Below are positions 1 to 6,564 of a stretch of 10,464 bases of DNA, in pieces. The position numbers were made by a program, and so were the translations under genes. The stretch is taken from positions 1 to 10,464 of the forward strand of contig SKNK01000440.1 in assembly GCA_007120565.1 (NCBI GenBank). The letters run 5' to 3'. Origin of the DNA: Nitriliruptoraceae bacterium. GTDB taxonomy: Bacteria; Actinomycetota; Nitriliruptoria; Nitriliruptorales; Nitriliruptoraceae. Position 1 is the first letter of the stretch, and each line of letters opens with the position of its first letter. The notes under the pieces were generated by a model. The model was given only the letters and a program-made list of their open reading frames with translations, was not told where the DNA came from and searched no databases.

Positions 1-188
1 CCGGTGAGCACGACGTCGCCGTCGACCACCAACCCCGGCGTCGACAGAACGCCGTACCCCGCGATGGCTGCCGGGTCGGTGACCTTCTCGATGTCCGCTT
101 CCAGGCCGAGGTCCTCCAGTGCCAAGCGGGTTCGTGTCTCGAGGGCGACGCAGTTGCGGCAACCGGGGCCGAGCACCTTGATCTCCAT
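1..188 (-). CDS. Small thioredoxin-fold redox protein (CxxC), 3' end cut by window edge
   Basis: The visible 62 residues start MEIKVLGPGCRNC, a beta strand leading into a CRNC redox pair (Cys10, Cys13). Near residues 49-51 the motif STPG supplies the cis-proline expected beside a thioredoxin active site, followed by the strand LVVDGDVV. This matches the small redox-active disulfide protein 2 / thioredoxin_3 family, usually about 75-80 residues, so only the C-terminal end should be missing beyond position 1. The ATG at 188 is supported by AAGGAG at 195-200, which overlaps the stop codon of the upstream permease by one base; the gap between the genes is 11 nt, so translation is probably coupled. 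Members of this family often sit next to ArsP-type permeases, where a role in thiol or metal redox handling is plausible but not demonstrated here. Cytoplasmic; no signal peptide. Confidence 0.85.
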   Translation of the reverse strand, partial: MEIKVLGPGCRNCVALETRTRLALEDLGLEADIEKVTDPAAIAGYGVLSTPGLVVDGDVVLT

Positions 189-199
189 GGCGAACTCCT

Positions 200-1249
200 T
201 CAGGCGATGACGTCGAAGAGGAAGCCGATGGCCACGATCCCAACGGCGACCACCGATGTGAAGATGATCAGGAGCGGCAGCTTCATCACCCTCCTGAGCA
301 GGATCAGCGCCGGCAGGGACAGGGCGACAACGCTCATCATGAACGCCATCGCCGTGCCGAGCCCGAGCCCCTTGCTGTAGACGGCGTCGACCAGTGGGAC
401 CACCCCGGCGACGTTGGCATAGAGCGGCACGCCGGCCAGAGTGGCGGCCGGGACCGACCAGATGCTGTCAGCGATACCCGACTCCGCGAAGAACTCGGCG
501 GGAACCCAGCCGTGGATCCCGGCACCGATCGCGATGCCAACCAACACGTACGGAAGCACCGTCCTCACGATGTCGCGGGTCTCACCTCGAGCGGCGTCGA
601 CGCGGTCCGCCAGCGTGGGCTTGCCACCGTCGGCCGCCGTGACCGGGACCACCACGTCGTGGACGAAGGGTTCGATCCAGCGATCGAGATCGAACCGTGA
701 CAACAGCACACCGGCGGTGACGGCCATGGCCATCCCGGTGGCCACGTAGAGCGCGGCGATCTGCCATCCAACCATGCCAGCGAGCATCACGACCCCGACC
801 TGGTTGATCAACGGGCTGGTGATCAGGAAGGTCAGGGTGATACCCAAGGGCACCCCGGCAGCGACGAAGCCGATGAACAGCGGCACCGAACTGCACGAGC
901 AGAACGGGGTGATCGCGCCGAAGGCCGCAGCCAGGAGGAAGCCAACCGCCACGTGACGGGCGTTGATCAGATCGCGGATGCGCTCCGGCGGGATGGCGGC
1001 TCGAGCCATACCGATCACGAAGATGAGCCCGGCGATCAGCAGCAGGATCTTCGCCGTGTCGTAGAGGAAGAAGTGCACCGCAGCGCCCAGGCGTGACTCC
1101 GGATCCAGACCGACGAGGTCGTAGACCGCGAGGTCCCACACCCGCTCGTTGAGCAGGTAGAGACCCAGCCACACCGCCGCAGCGATGGCCAGCGCGCCCC
1201 AGAGTCGGCGTGTCTCACCACGGTGGACGGTCCGCTCGCTGAGCGCCAT
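200..1249 (-). CDS. ArsP / UPF0718 family permease (probable organoarsenical or metal efflux)
   Basis: This 349-residue integral membrane protein has about eight to ten hydrophobic segments and the family signature TPFCSCSSVPLFIG around residues 114-127, followed by a TSPLIN motif (144-149). A second half-repeat contains GVPLYANVAGVVPL (273-286) and GTAMAFMMS (298-306), giving the internal two-fold repeat of the PF03773 permeases. The Cys116/Cys118 pair lies in the conserved membrane motif. Characterised ArsP proteins export trivalent methylated or aromatic arsenicals; that substrate is inferred here, and other thiophilic metals are possible. A hydrophilic cytoplasmic loop at about 203-228 separates the halves. 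The ATG at 1249 has a strong GGAGGAGG at 1257-1264, 7 nt upstream. It follows arsR after 20 nt and is followed by the thioredoxin-like gene after 11 nt, which fits a single repressor-controlled efflux operon. Confidence 0.88.
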   Translation of the reverse strand: MALSERTVHRGETRRLWGALAIAAAVWLGLYLLNERVWDLAVYDLVGLDPESRLGAAVHFFLYDTAKILLLIAGLIFVIGMARAAIPPERIRDLINARHVAVGFLLAAAFGAITPFCSCSSVPLFIGFVAAGVPLGITLTFLITSPLINQVGVVMLAGMVGWQIAALYVATGMAMAVTAGVLLSRFDLDRWIEPFVHDVVVPVTAADGGKPTLADRVDAARGETRDIVRTVLPYVLVGIAIGAGIHGWVPAEFFAESGIADSIWSVPAATLAGVPLYANVAGVVPLVDAVYSKGLGLGTAMAFMMSVVALSLPALILLRRVMKLPLLIIFTSVVAVGIVAIGFLFDVIA

Positions 1250-1269
1250 CTCACCACCTCCTCCAGGAG

Positions 1270-1563
1270 CTACGGCAGCGCGTGCCGCAGCCTGTCCAGG
1301 CCCTCTGGATCCACCTGGTACTCCACCAAGCGACCACGCCGTCGGGTGGCGACCAGCCCGGCATCGCGAAGCACCCGCAGATGGAACGACAGGCGGTTCG
1401 CCGGGACCGACAGTTCGGTCTCGAGCTCGCAGTGGCAGCGTGGACCCGAGCCGGACAGCAGATCGAGCACTTGGAGACGTGTCGGATCTGCCACCGCCTT
1501 CAGCGTGGCAACCCGGTCCCCGCGAACGAGGCCGTCAGCGTCGATACCCGTCGTTCCAGCCAT
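1270..1563 (-). CDS. ArsR/SmtB-family metal(loid)-responsive repressor
   Basis: The 97-residue protein is a winged-helix regulator of ArsR/SmtB length. Residues 20-36 form the conserved ADPTRLQVLDLL helix, residues 52-72 the recognition helix and following turn (SVPANRLSFHLRVLRDAGLV), and residues 72-84 the wing (TRRRGRLVEYQV). A Cys-His-Cys stretch at 43-45 sits where classical ArsR proteins carry their CVC arsenite-binding motif at the start of helix alpha-3, so a thiolate inducer site is likely; a third ligand is not obvious. It would bind its own operator and release it on metal binding, derepressing the permease 20 nt downstream. The start at 1563 has no Shine-Dalgarno sequence, but a possible -10 element lies 6 nt upstream, suggesting a leaderless mRNA. 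The role is well supported; the exact inducer is unknown. Confidence 0.9.
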   Translation of the reverse strand: MAGTTGIDADGLVRGDRVATLKAVADPTRLQVLDLLSGSGPRCHCELETELSVPANRLSFHLRVLRDAGLVATRRRGRLVEYQVDPEGLDRLRHALP

Positions 1564-1598
1564 ACTTGGAACGTACGTCGGCCACGCACGGTCATCAG
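1564..1598 (-). promoter_or_regulatory. Possible leaderless arsR promoter with ACGTACGT operator core
   Basis: Read on the minus strand, TACGTT (1575-1570) could be a -10 element ending 6 nt before the ATG, with a weak CTGATG -35 (1598-1593) at 17-nt spacing. The palindrome ACGTACGT at 1571-1578 overlaps it, where an ArsR dimer could block transcription. No ribosome site is seen, consistent with a leaderless transcript. The hexamers are poor matches, so this is only a candidate. Confidence 0.3.
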
Positions 1599-1653
1599 GG
1601 TCTGAAGCCCCTCATCTGTCGGCATGGACCCTCAGGTCGGGGATCCGCCTGGC

Positions 1654-2496
1654 TCATCGGTAACCGAGGACCTCGCGCAGCCGGGCGGCGAAAGCTTCGG
1701 TGTCCTCGAGGAAGCCGGTGTGGCCGCCGGGGAAGCGTGCCGGCCGGATCTCGAGCTCTGCGGCCAGCGCGGTCGCGGTGAGGTCACAGACCTGGCCGGC
1801 CGACCGTTCACCGATGCCGACGACGATGCGGCTCGCCGCGACCCGCAGGGCGGTGAGGTCCGGCTGCCAGTGTGTGGTGGCCCGCAACTGGCTGAGGAAG
1901 AAGTGGCGCTCGTCGGCGACCTCACGGGGATCACGCTCGGCCGGATCCGAAGGCAGGGCAGCCGGGCCCTCTCCCTCCGACAGGTCCAGGCCCGCGTCGG
2001 CGAGGAACCTCGCCCACGCGGCTCCCGGGCCATCGGACAGGTACGTCGCGACGATCGCGTCCGTGGCCAGGCGCCGCTGCTCACGGTCCGGCAGCAGTTC
2101 CTCCAACGGAGGCTCGTGGGCGACGACGGCGCGAACCTGTTCGGGATGGGCTTGGACGAGGGCCAGAGCGGTAACCGCGCCGCCGCTGGACCCGAACACG
2201 GCGACGGGACCGACGTCGAGGTGGTGAAGCAGTCGGGAGAGGTCATCCGCACGCATCTCGGGCGTCGAGTCCTCATCCGGGTCTTCGACCGGGCTGCGCT
2301 TGATGCCTCGTGGATCGGTCGTGAGCACGGTGTGATCGCTGGCCAGAAGGTCGGCGAGCGGGGCGAAGGCGTCGGCGTCCATCGGCGCACCGACTAGCAC
2401 GATCGGGTCGCCGTCCCCCCGACTCTCGTAGTGCAGGCGTGCACCGGGGACATGGAGCGATCCGGTGGTGGCAGGGACGGGCGAGAGTCCGGACAT
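1654..2496 (-). CDS. Alpha/beta hydrolase
   Basis: The 280-residue protein has the order of a soluble alpha/beta-hydrolase: strand and oxyanion region IVLVGAP (32-38), TTDPRG (59-64), the nucleophile elbow FGSSGG with predicted catalytic Ser104, and the late PGGHTGF motif with His259. The acid is probably in the GIGERSAG segment (Glu230 or nearby), where many relatives carry Asp or Glu; this is not certain. A lid region rich in acidic residues spans about 130-205. The family covers esterases, epoxide hydrolases and similar enzymes, and nothing identifies the substrate. There is no signal peptide, so it should be cytoplasmic. The ATG at 2496 has AGAGGT at 2502-2507, 5 nt upstream. It lies 90 nt upstream of arsR on the same strand, so read-through is possible, but arsR appears to have its own promoter and a functional link is not evident. 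Confidence 0.85.
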   Translation of the reverse strand: MSGLSPVPATTGSLHVPGARLHYESRGDGDPIVLVGAPMDADAFAPLADLLASDHTVLTTDPRGIKRSPVEDPDEDSTPEMRADDLSRLLHHLDVGPVAVFGSSGGAVTALALVQAHPEQVRAVVAHEPPLEELLPDREQRRLATDAIVATYLSDGPGAAWARFLADAGLDLSEGEGPAALPSDPAERDPREVADERHFFLSQLRATTHWQPDLTALRVAASRIVVGIGERSAGQVCDLTATALAAELEIRPARFPGGHTGFLEDTEAFAARLREVLGYR

Positions 2497-2755
2497 GGGC
2501 GACCTCTAGGACGATGCGAGTGTTTCTCGCCGTGCTGGACCGTGCGAGACACGGGAACTCATCGCGCCGCCAGCGAGCCCGCGGGTTCAACGGTGATCCC
2601 ACGGTCCCGCCCGGGCTATGGCCGACTCTGCGCGGCGTGTCGAGATGAGCGGCGTGGGGGAACCGTTGAGCAGGCACTCACGACGATCGGGAGCGGACGA
2701 GGAGCTGCGTCACCTTGGCGAAGCAGCGCCAGGCCCGGGACTCGCACCCCAGCCT
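2497..2755. other. Intergenic region without a recognisable gene
   Basis: About 260 nt lie between the end of the coiled-coil gene and the start of the hydrolase, both on the minus strand. I see no convincing gene in either direction. A small 5-bp hairpin (TGGCG/CGCCA) sits about 25 nt past the coiled-coil stop on the minus strand without a T-tract, a weak terminator candidate. The hydrolase promoter should be here, but no clear -10/-35 pair stands out. Confidence 0.5.
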
Positions 2756-3241
2756 TCATCCGTCCCGCTCTGACTCCTCCTCCAGTCGGGCGGTCTCGAC
2801 CGCACGCTCTCGAGTCAACCGCGCCCGGCGTAGGGCGGCCTCAGCGCGAGCTTCAGCCGCCCTCGCGCGGTTCTCGGCGGCTCGGAAGCGCCGTTCGGCG
2901 GCATCCAGTGGTGCGCCGCCTACATCCAGATCATCCTGCTGGTCGTCGAGCGTGCTCTGCTCGCGGTCTCTCGCAGCCTGAGCATGATCGAGGACCTCTT
3001 GGTGGACATCTCGGCGGGTCTGGGAGGCGATGACGGCTGGGAGAGGGTCCGCCCCACTCGGCGCTCCTACCTGCACGTCTTCGAGTTCACGACGCTTACG
3101 GTCGGTCCGATCCTGCTCGATGTCACTGGACTGCTGCTCGCGGTCGGCGACCGCCTGGCTGAGGTCAGAGATCGCTTGGTCGCGGTCCAGTTCCTCCTGG
3201 GCCTTGGTCGTGGGCTCAGGCACGTCAACGGTTCCGGTCAT
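2756..3241 (-). CDS. Small charged heptad-repeat coiled-coil protein coupled to the EAL gene
   Basis: The 161-residue protein is almost entirely a seven-residue repeat. Residues 12-60 run as consecutive heptads with Asp at position 1 and mostly Gln at position 4 (for example DRDQAIS, DLSQAVA, DREQQSS). After a Pro/Gly/Ala break at 61-77, the register resumes from Asp78 (DVHQEVL, DHAQAAR, DREQSTL) and shifts to Ala/Arg/Glu heptads (RAAENRA, RAAEARA) to the end. A long parallel coiled coil or extended helix is expected; there are no cysteines, signal peptide or membrane segment. Similar D-R-D-Q repeats occur at the ends of actinobacterial GGDEF, PAS and kinase proteins, but no enzymatic domain is attached here. 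The ATG at 3241 has GAGAGG at 3250-3255 and overlaps the end of the EAL gene by 17 nt, so the two are probably co-translated. Function unknown; a scaffold or partner for the EAL protein is inference. An earlier in-frame start would bury it in the EAL gene. Confidence 0.75.
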   Translation of the reverse strand: MTGTVDVPEPTTKAQEELDRDQAISDLSQAVADREQQSSDIEQDRTDRKRRELEDVQVGAPSGADPLPAVIASQTRRDVHQEVLDHAQAARDREQSTLDDQQDDLDVGGAPLDAAERRFRAAENRARAAEARAEAALRRARLTRERAVETARLEEESERDG

Positions 3242-5165
3242 GGGTACTGCCTCTCGGTGGGGGGAAGACGGTCGTGGTGGAGACGGGCCTGCCGAGGAGA
3301 TAGCCCTGGGCGAGGTCGACATCGAGTCTCCCCAGCAACTGCAGAGTGGCGTCGTCCTCGACACCCTCGGCGATGGTCTGCAGACCGAAGGCATGGGCGA
3401 GGCTGACGACCGACTCGATGACGTGACGACTCGCTGAGCTGGTCATCGCATCCCGGACGAACTCGATGTCGATCTTGAGGTAGTCCAGTGGGTAGTGCTT
3501 CAGGTAGGTGAACCCGCCGTACCCGGTCCCGAAGTCGTCGAGCGCCAGCTCGCATCCGAGCTGACGGATCCGGTCTGCGAAGTACTGGGCCGTGGCGTCG
3601 TTGTTGAGCAGCGCGGTCTCGGTGATCTCCAGCACGATGTTGCCGGGATCCGCGTCGCTCTCGCCAAGGAGCCGCTCGATGAGATGGGGCAGCGTGGCGT
3701 CCTCGAGCGACGTCGCTGACAGGTTGATCTCGACCGGGTGACCGTGTGCGGCGAACTCGAACCCTCGGGCGAGGACCCAACGGTCGATAGCGGCGGCCAC
3801 ACCCAGTGCTTCCGCGGCGGGAAGGAACCGGTCGGGCGAGATCAGTTTGTCCGGCTGGTCGGGGTCGCGCATCCGTAGCAAGAGCTCATGTTGCACGGTC
3901 CGGCCGGTCTTGAGGTCAACGATCGGCTGGGCATGGAGGACGAACCCATCGTTGTCGAGAGCATCACGGATACGCGCGAGCCAGGACACTTGCTCGACCT
4001 GCGCCGCGACCTTGTCCTCGCGGGCACGTCGATCGCTCAGATCCCGGAACACGACGACCCAACCTGCCTCGATCACCCCCGCGGCTGCAGGCAGCCAGGT
4101 GGCCACGTACTCGATGGGAAGCTCGGTGCCGTCGGGGCGAGCTAGCTGGCAGGACACCGGCTGCGAGCCATTGGCTGCCGGCGGGACCGCCCCGCGTGGT
4201 TGCCTACCGACGTGGTGATGCAACCAGTGGAAGAACGAGCCACCGCCTGCTTCGACCAGCGACCGGCGGAGCATCCTTCGAGCCGGCGGGTTGACGTAGG
4301 TGACCAGACCTCGGCTGTCGAGCGTGCACACGCCGTCGCCGATGGTGTCGGTGATCACCCGCAACTGCTGAGCGGTCTGCTGCTTCGGCGAGATGCGGTC
4401 GGTCAGATCGACCGTGACCCCGATCGTGCCGGTCACCACACCTACTGAGTCACTGACGCTCGAGGTGCGGATCTCTGCCGGGAAGGTGGTCCCGTCCTTG
4501 CGGGCCAGGGTCAGCTCACAGCCTGACCCCTCGCCGCCGAGCACCTGGTTGAGGATCGTCTCGGCATCACTGAGCTGACCCACCGGAGCGATCAGGTTCT
4601 GGATCGGCACCCCGACGGCTTCAGCCGAGGACCATCCGTAGAGCCCCTCAGCAGCCGGGTTCCACAGCGTCACGACCCCAGCGAGATCGGTGGCAACCAC
4701 CGCCGCGGCCACGTGGTCCAGCAGCATCGGGCTGGCGTCGAAGCTCTCGCGAGCAGGCCCGCTGTCGGACACGTCCTCGTGGATGAGGAGGACCTCGGCG
4801 CGTCCGGCTTCGGACAGACGCCGCGCCGTGAGCCGGAACCAGCGCTGCCGGTCAGGGCTGTGGCACGGGTACTCGACGGCGAAGTCATCGATGGTGCCGG
4901 ATAGCAGCGCTCGAAGGCCATCGACCACGACGGCAGCGGTCGGCTCGGTCGCTGCTGACGACTCACACACCGCGAAGTAGTCGCTGCCCTCGGCCAGGCC
5001 TTCCCCACCGTTCTCCCGTCCGAAGCGCTTCCAGGCCCCGTTGACCTCCAGGATGCGCCCTTGCGCATCGATGACGGCAACGTGTGCGCCCCAGGCATCG
5101 GAAACGGCACGCGCAACGTCGGGCCGTCCCCCGCGACCGAGCTCTTCGGGAAGCGTTCGGGTCAA
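3225..5165 (-). CDS. Triple-PAS EAL-domain cyclic-di-GMP phosphodiesterase
   Basis: The 646-residue soluble protein contains three PAS-type sensor domains (about 22-135, 146-258 and 265-382), a short helix, and a C-terminal EAL domain (about 398-632). PAS1 has the VNGAWKRFGRENGG signature common in PAS-coupled regulators; PAS2 has ATDLAGVVTLWN. EAL domains hydrolyse cyclic di-GMP to pGpG. Expected metal- and substrate-binding residues are present: Glu427 (in ELLLR, a variant of EALLR), Asn481, Glu513, Asp543/Asp544 (DDFGTGY), Lys564, Glu600 (AEGVE) and Gln620, so it is likely catalytically active. There is no GGDEF domain and no transmembrane segment, so the signal is probably cytoplasmic (redox, light or small ligand); no cofactor residue is evident. 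The start is TTG at 5165, chosen because GGAGG at 5173-5177 lies 7 nt upstream and no nearby in-frame ATG or GTG begins as well. Its 3' end overlaps the coiled-coil gene. Confidence 0.92.
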   Translation of the reverse strand: MTRTLPEELGRGGRPDVARAVSDAWGAHVAVIDAQGRILEVNGAWKRFGRENGGEGLAEGSDYFAVCESSAATEPTAAVVVDGLRALLSGTIDDFAVEYPCHSPDRQRWFRLTARRLSEAGRAEVLLIHEDVSDSGPARESFDASPMLLDHVAAAVVATDLAGVVTLWNPAAEGLYGWSSAEAVGVPIQNLIAPVGQLSDAETILNQVLGGEGSGCELTLARKDGTTFPAEIRTSSVSDSVGVVTGTIGVTVDLTDRISPKQQTAQQLRVITDTIGDGVCTLDSRGLVTYVNPPARRMLRRSLVEAGGGSFFHWLHHHVGRQPRGAVPPAANGSQPVSCQLARPDGTELPIEYVATWLPAAAGVIEAGWVVVFRDLSDRRAREDKVAAQVEQVSWLARIRDALDNDGFVLHAQPIVDLKTGRTVQHELLLRMRDPDQPDKLISPDRFLPAAEALGVAAAIDRWVLARGFEFAAHGHPVEINLSATSLEDATLPHLIERLLGESDADPGNIVLEITETALLNNDATAQYFADRIRQLGCELALDDFGTGYGGFTYLKHYPLDYLKIDIEFVRDAMTSSASRHVIESVVSLAHAFGLQTIAEGVEDDATLQLLGRLDVDLAQGYLLGRPVSTTTVFPPPRGSTHDRNR

Positions 5166-5563
5166 CTCCGCCCCTCCGAACGACGCGTTTCACGGCGCGA
5201 GCGAACGCACTCGATCGACGTTGTCCACTCCCATCTTCTCCCTGTTGCCGCCTAGCGCAACCTTCGAGCGAGACGCGCGTCAGGGCAGAGCGAGCGCGGA
5301 ACCACGTGAACGAGGCCCCAGGGCCCACAGGAGGACAAGCACGCGTATCGACGCGACCGACGGTCTAGACCTCTGGTGCTATGCCAGACGCACGTACGGC
5401 CGCATCTCACCCCGTGGCCACGCCACGGCTGACCCTCGCTGGCGGAGGCAATGTGAGCGAGTTCATCCACGTCTATCTAGGTGTCGGGGGTGGTGAGCAG
5501 CGACCTCGTGACGCAGCGCCGGCCACTCCCGAGGACCGGTCAGCCACGACCAGAGGAGCAAGG
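5166..5563. other. Divergent intergenic region with a small hairpin
   Basis: This ~400-nt stretch separates the leftward PAS-EAL gene from the rightward secreted-protein gene and must hold both promoters. A perfect 7-bp stem with a 3-nt loop (CCGTGGC-CAC-GCCACGG) occupies 5412-5428; it also contains the palindrome CGTGGCCACG. On the minus strand TGGACA near 5230 resembles a -35 element but has no good -10 partner. I looked for a cyclic-di-GMP riboswitch here and found no convincing match. An open frame continues upstream of the secreted protein to an ATG at 5381, but the signal peptide and ribosome site favour the start at 5564. Confidence 0.45.
5173..5177 (-). promoter_or_regulatory. Shine-Dalgarno site fixing a TTG start
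   Basis: GGAGG on the minus strand lies 7 nt before the TTG at 5165-5163. It supports this rare start codon for the PAS-EAL gene, with protein residues 1-20 preceding PAS1. Confidence 0.6.
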
Positions 5564-5854
5564 ATGCGAATCACGACACTGATCTCCGCGACGTTGTTCG
5601 CGCTCGCGGCAACCTCAGGCAGCGCCGTCGCGATGCAGCCGCCAGGGGGCGGCGCACAGGACCTGTTCGGCTGCCCAAACCCGATCGCGGGCCACCCCGG
5701 CTCTTACAACAGCGGAGACGAGGTCGGTCTCGACGCGGCGACGTTCATGCTCGACGAGCGTGGACACGACCACCCCACGGCGTGGAACGCCGCGGCCCGA
5801 ACCGGCGGCGGCCCGGAGTACGGCCCGATCGTGCTCGGCACGTGCGACGACTAA
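5564..5854 (+). CDS. Small predicted secreted protein, function unknown
   Basis: The 96-residue product begins with a typical Sec signal peptide: Arg2, a hydrophobic core (about 5-18) and an Ala-Val-Ala site, predicting cleavage after Ala23. The mature ~73-residue protein is rich in Gly, Asp and Pro, with two cysteines (Cys37 and Cys94) that could form one disulfide tying its ends together, and a histidine-rich spot HDHP near 68-71. I do not recognise a family. The ATG at 5564 is preceded by AGAGGAG at 5552-5558 with good spacing, and the signal peptide begins exactly there, which rules out the longer upstream frame. It stands alone on the plus strand, with a strong hairpin 25 nt after its stop. 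The single positive charge before the core is weak for an actinobacterial signal peptide, but the cleavage motif is good. Confidence 0.65.
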   Translation: MRITTLISATLFALAATSGSAVAMQPPGGGAQDLFGCPNPIAGHPGSYNSGDEVGLDAATFMLDERGHDHPTAWNAAARTGGGPEYGPIVLGTCDD

Positions 5855-5878
5855 CCACACGGTCGCCAACGGAAGCCG

Positions 5879-5916
5879 GCCGGCCCCGCCGGATCGAGGG
5901 TTGTGGCGGGGCCGGC
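5879..5916 (+). terminator. Perfect 12-bp hairpin after the secreted-protein gene
   Basis: GCCGGCCCCGCC (5879-5890) pairs perfectly with GGCGGGGCCGGC (5905-5916) around a 14-nt loop. It starts 25 nt after the stop of the secreted-protein gene. No T-tract follows, which is common for GC-rich actinobacterial terminators. It lies between convergent genes and could also end transcripts from the bfr side (stop at 6043), though it is about 125 nt away from that gene. Confidence 0.7.
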
Positions 5917-6042
5917 ATCACCGCGGCGGCCTTCATCGCCCGGCCAGGCACGCGCTACAGCCGAAGTGGGGCCTACCGAGGCACCACCCGATCCAGCCCC
6001 AGCCCCCGTGGACGGGACCCGAACCGGCAGCCCGTCGTGGCG

Positions 6043-6522
6043 TCAGTCGTTGCCTAGGGTGAACGCGGCGAGCCAGTTCTCGAGCCCGACGAGCTTGATG
6101 GCGTCGAGTTGGGTCTCGTAGAAGTCGAGGTGGCCCTCCTCTTCGAGGACGGCCTCGGCGAGGAGTTCCCGCGTACCGTGGTCGCCGACCTCGACGCACA
6201 GGGCGATGCCGGCATTGAGCTTGTCGACGGCCTCCTGCTCGCGAGCCATCGCCAGTTCCAGCATCTCCTTGGCGGTCTCTCCGACCTGGACGGTGTTCAT
6301 ACGCTGGACGTTGGGGTGGCCATCGAGAAACAGGATGCGGTCGATGTACTTGTCGGCATCCTCCATCTCCTCGAGCGAGTAGCCCTTGAAGATCTCCCCG
6401 AGCTTGCTGAGTCCCCAGCTGTCGAGCATCCGGTAGTTCAGCCAGTACTGGTTGATCAGGGTGAGCTCGAACGTCAGGATGTCGTTGAGCAGCTCGATGA
6501 TCCGCTCGTCACCTCGCGGCAT
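6043..6522 (-). CDS. bfr: Bacterioferritin
   Basis: The 159-residue protein aligns along its whole length with bacterioferritin, the 24-subunit haem-containing iron storage shell. Hallmarks are ELTLINQYWLNYRM (19-32), EEMEDADKYIDRILFLDG (51-68) and EEEGHLDFYETQLD (127-140). Predicted diiron ligands are Glu19, Glu52, Glu95, Glu128 and His131; Met53 matches the haem-ligand methionine of Escherichia coli Bfr (Met52). The histidine normally two residues after that methionine (His54 in E. coli) is Asp55 here, so one of the two ferroxidase histidines appears to be replaced. The ATG at 6522 is preceded by AAGGA at a usable spacing. It is the second gene of the bfd-bfr operon, 42 nt after bfd, and is probably controlled by the iron box upstream of bfd. 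Cytoplasmic. Confidence 0.95.
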   Translation of the reverse strand: MPRGDERIIELLNDILTFELTLINQYWLNYRMLDSWGLSKLGEIFKGYSLEEMEDADKYIDRILFLDGHPNVQRMNTVQVGETAKEMLELAMAREQEAVDKLNAGIALCVEVGDHGTRELLAEAVLEEEGHLDFYETQLDAIKLVGLENWLAAFTLGND

Positions 6523-6564
6523 GGTCAGATCCTTCTCGTGGCGGATGGTCGTCCAGCAGTGCTA

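Noticed and set aside
1624..2397. Open frame of 257 codons on the plus strand
   Set aside because: It lies opposite the alpha/beta hydrolase, which has the nucleophile elbow and late histidine motifs. No ribosome site or recognisable protein pattern.
2725..2755. T-arm-like string on the minus strand suggesting a tRNA
   Set aside because: The stem does not pair properly and no acceptor, D-arm or anticodon arm can be built around it.
2431..3033. Plus-strand open frame spanning the 2497-2755 gap
   Set aside because: It overlaps two minus-strand genes, has low-complexity basic composition and no domain pattern, so the gap is left without a gene.
5260..5350. Possible cyclic-di-GMP riboswitch (a CAGGGCA string near 5280)
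   Set aside because: The rest of the GEMM motif, including GACGCAAAGC and the tetraloop receptor, is missing; only a short chance match. A covariance-model search would decide.
5381..5563. Upstream extension of the secreted-protein gene to an ATG at 5381
   Set aside because: It would bury the signal peptide inside the protein and ignore the AGAGGAG just before 5564; the added residues look like translated intergenic DNA.
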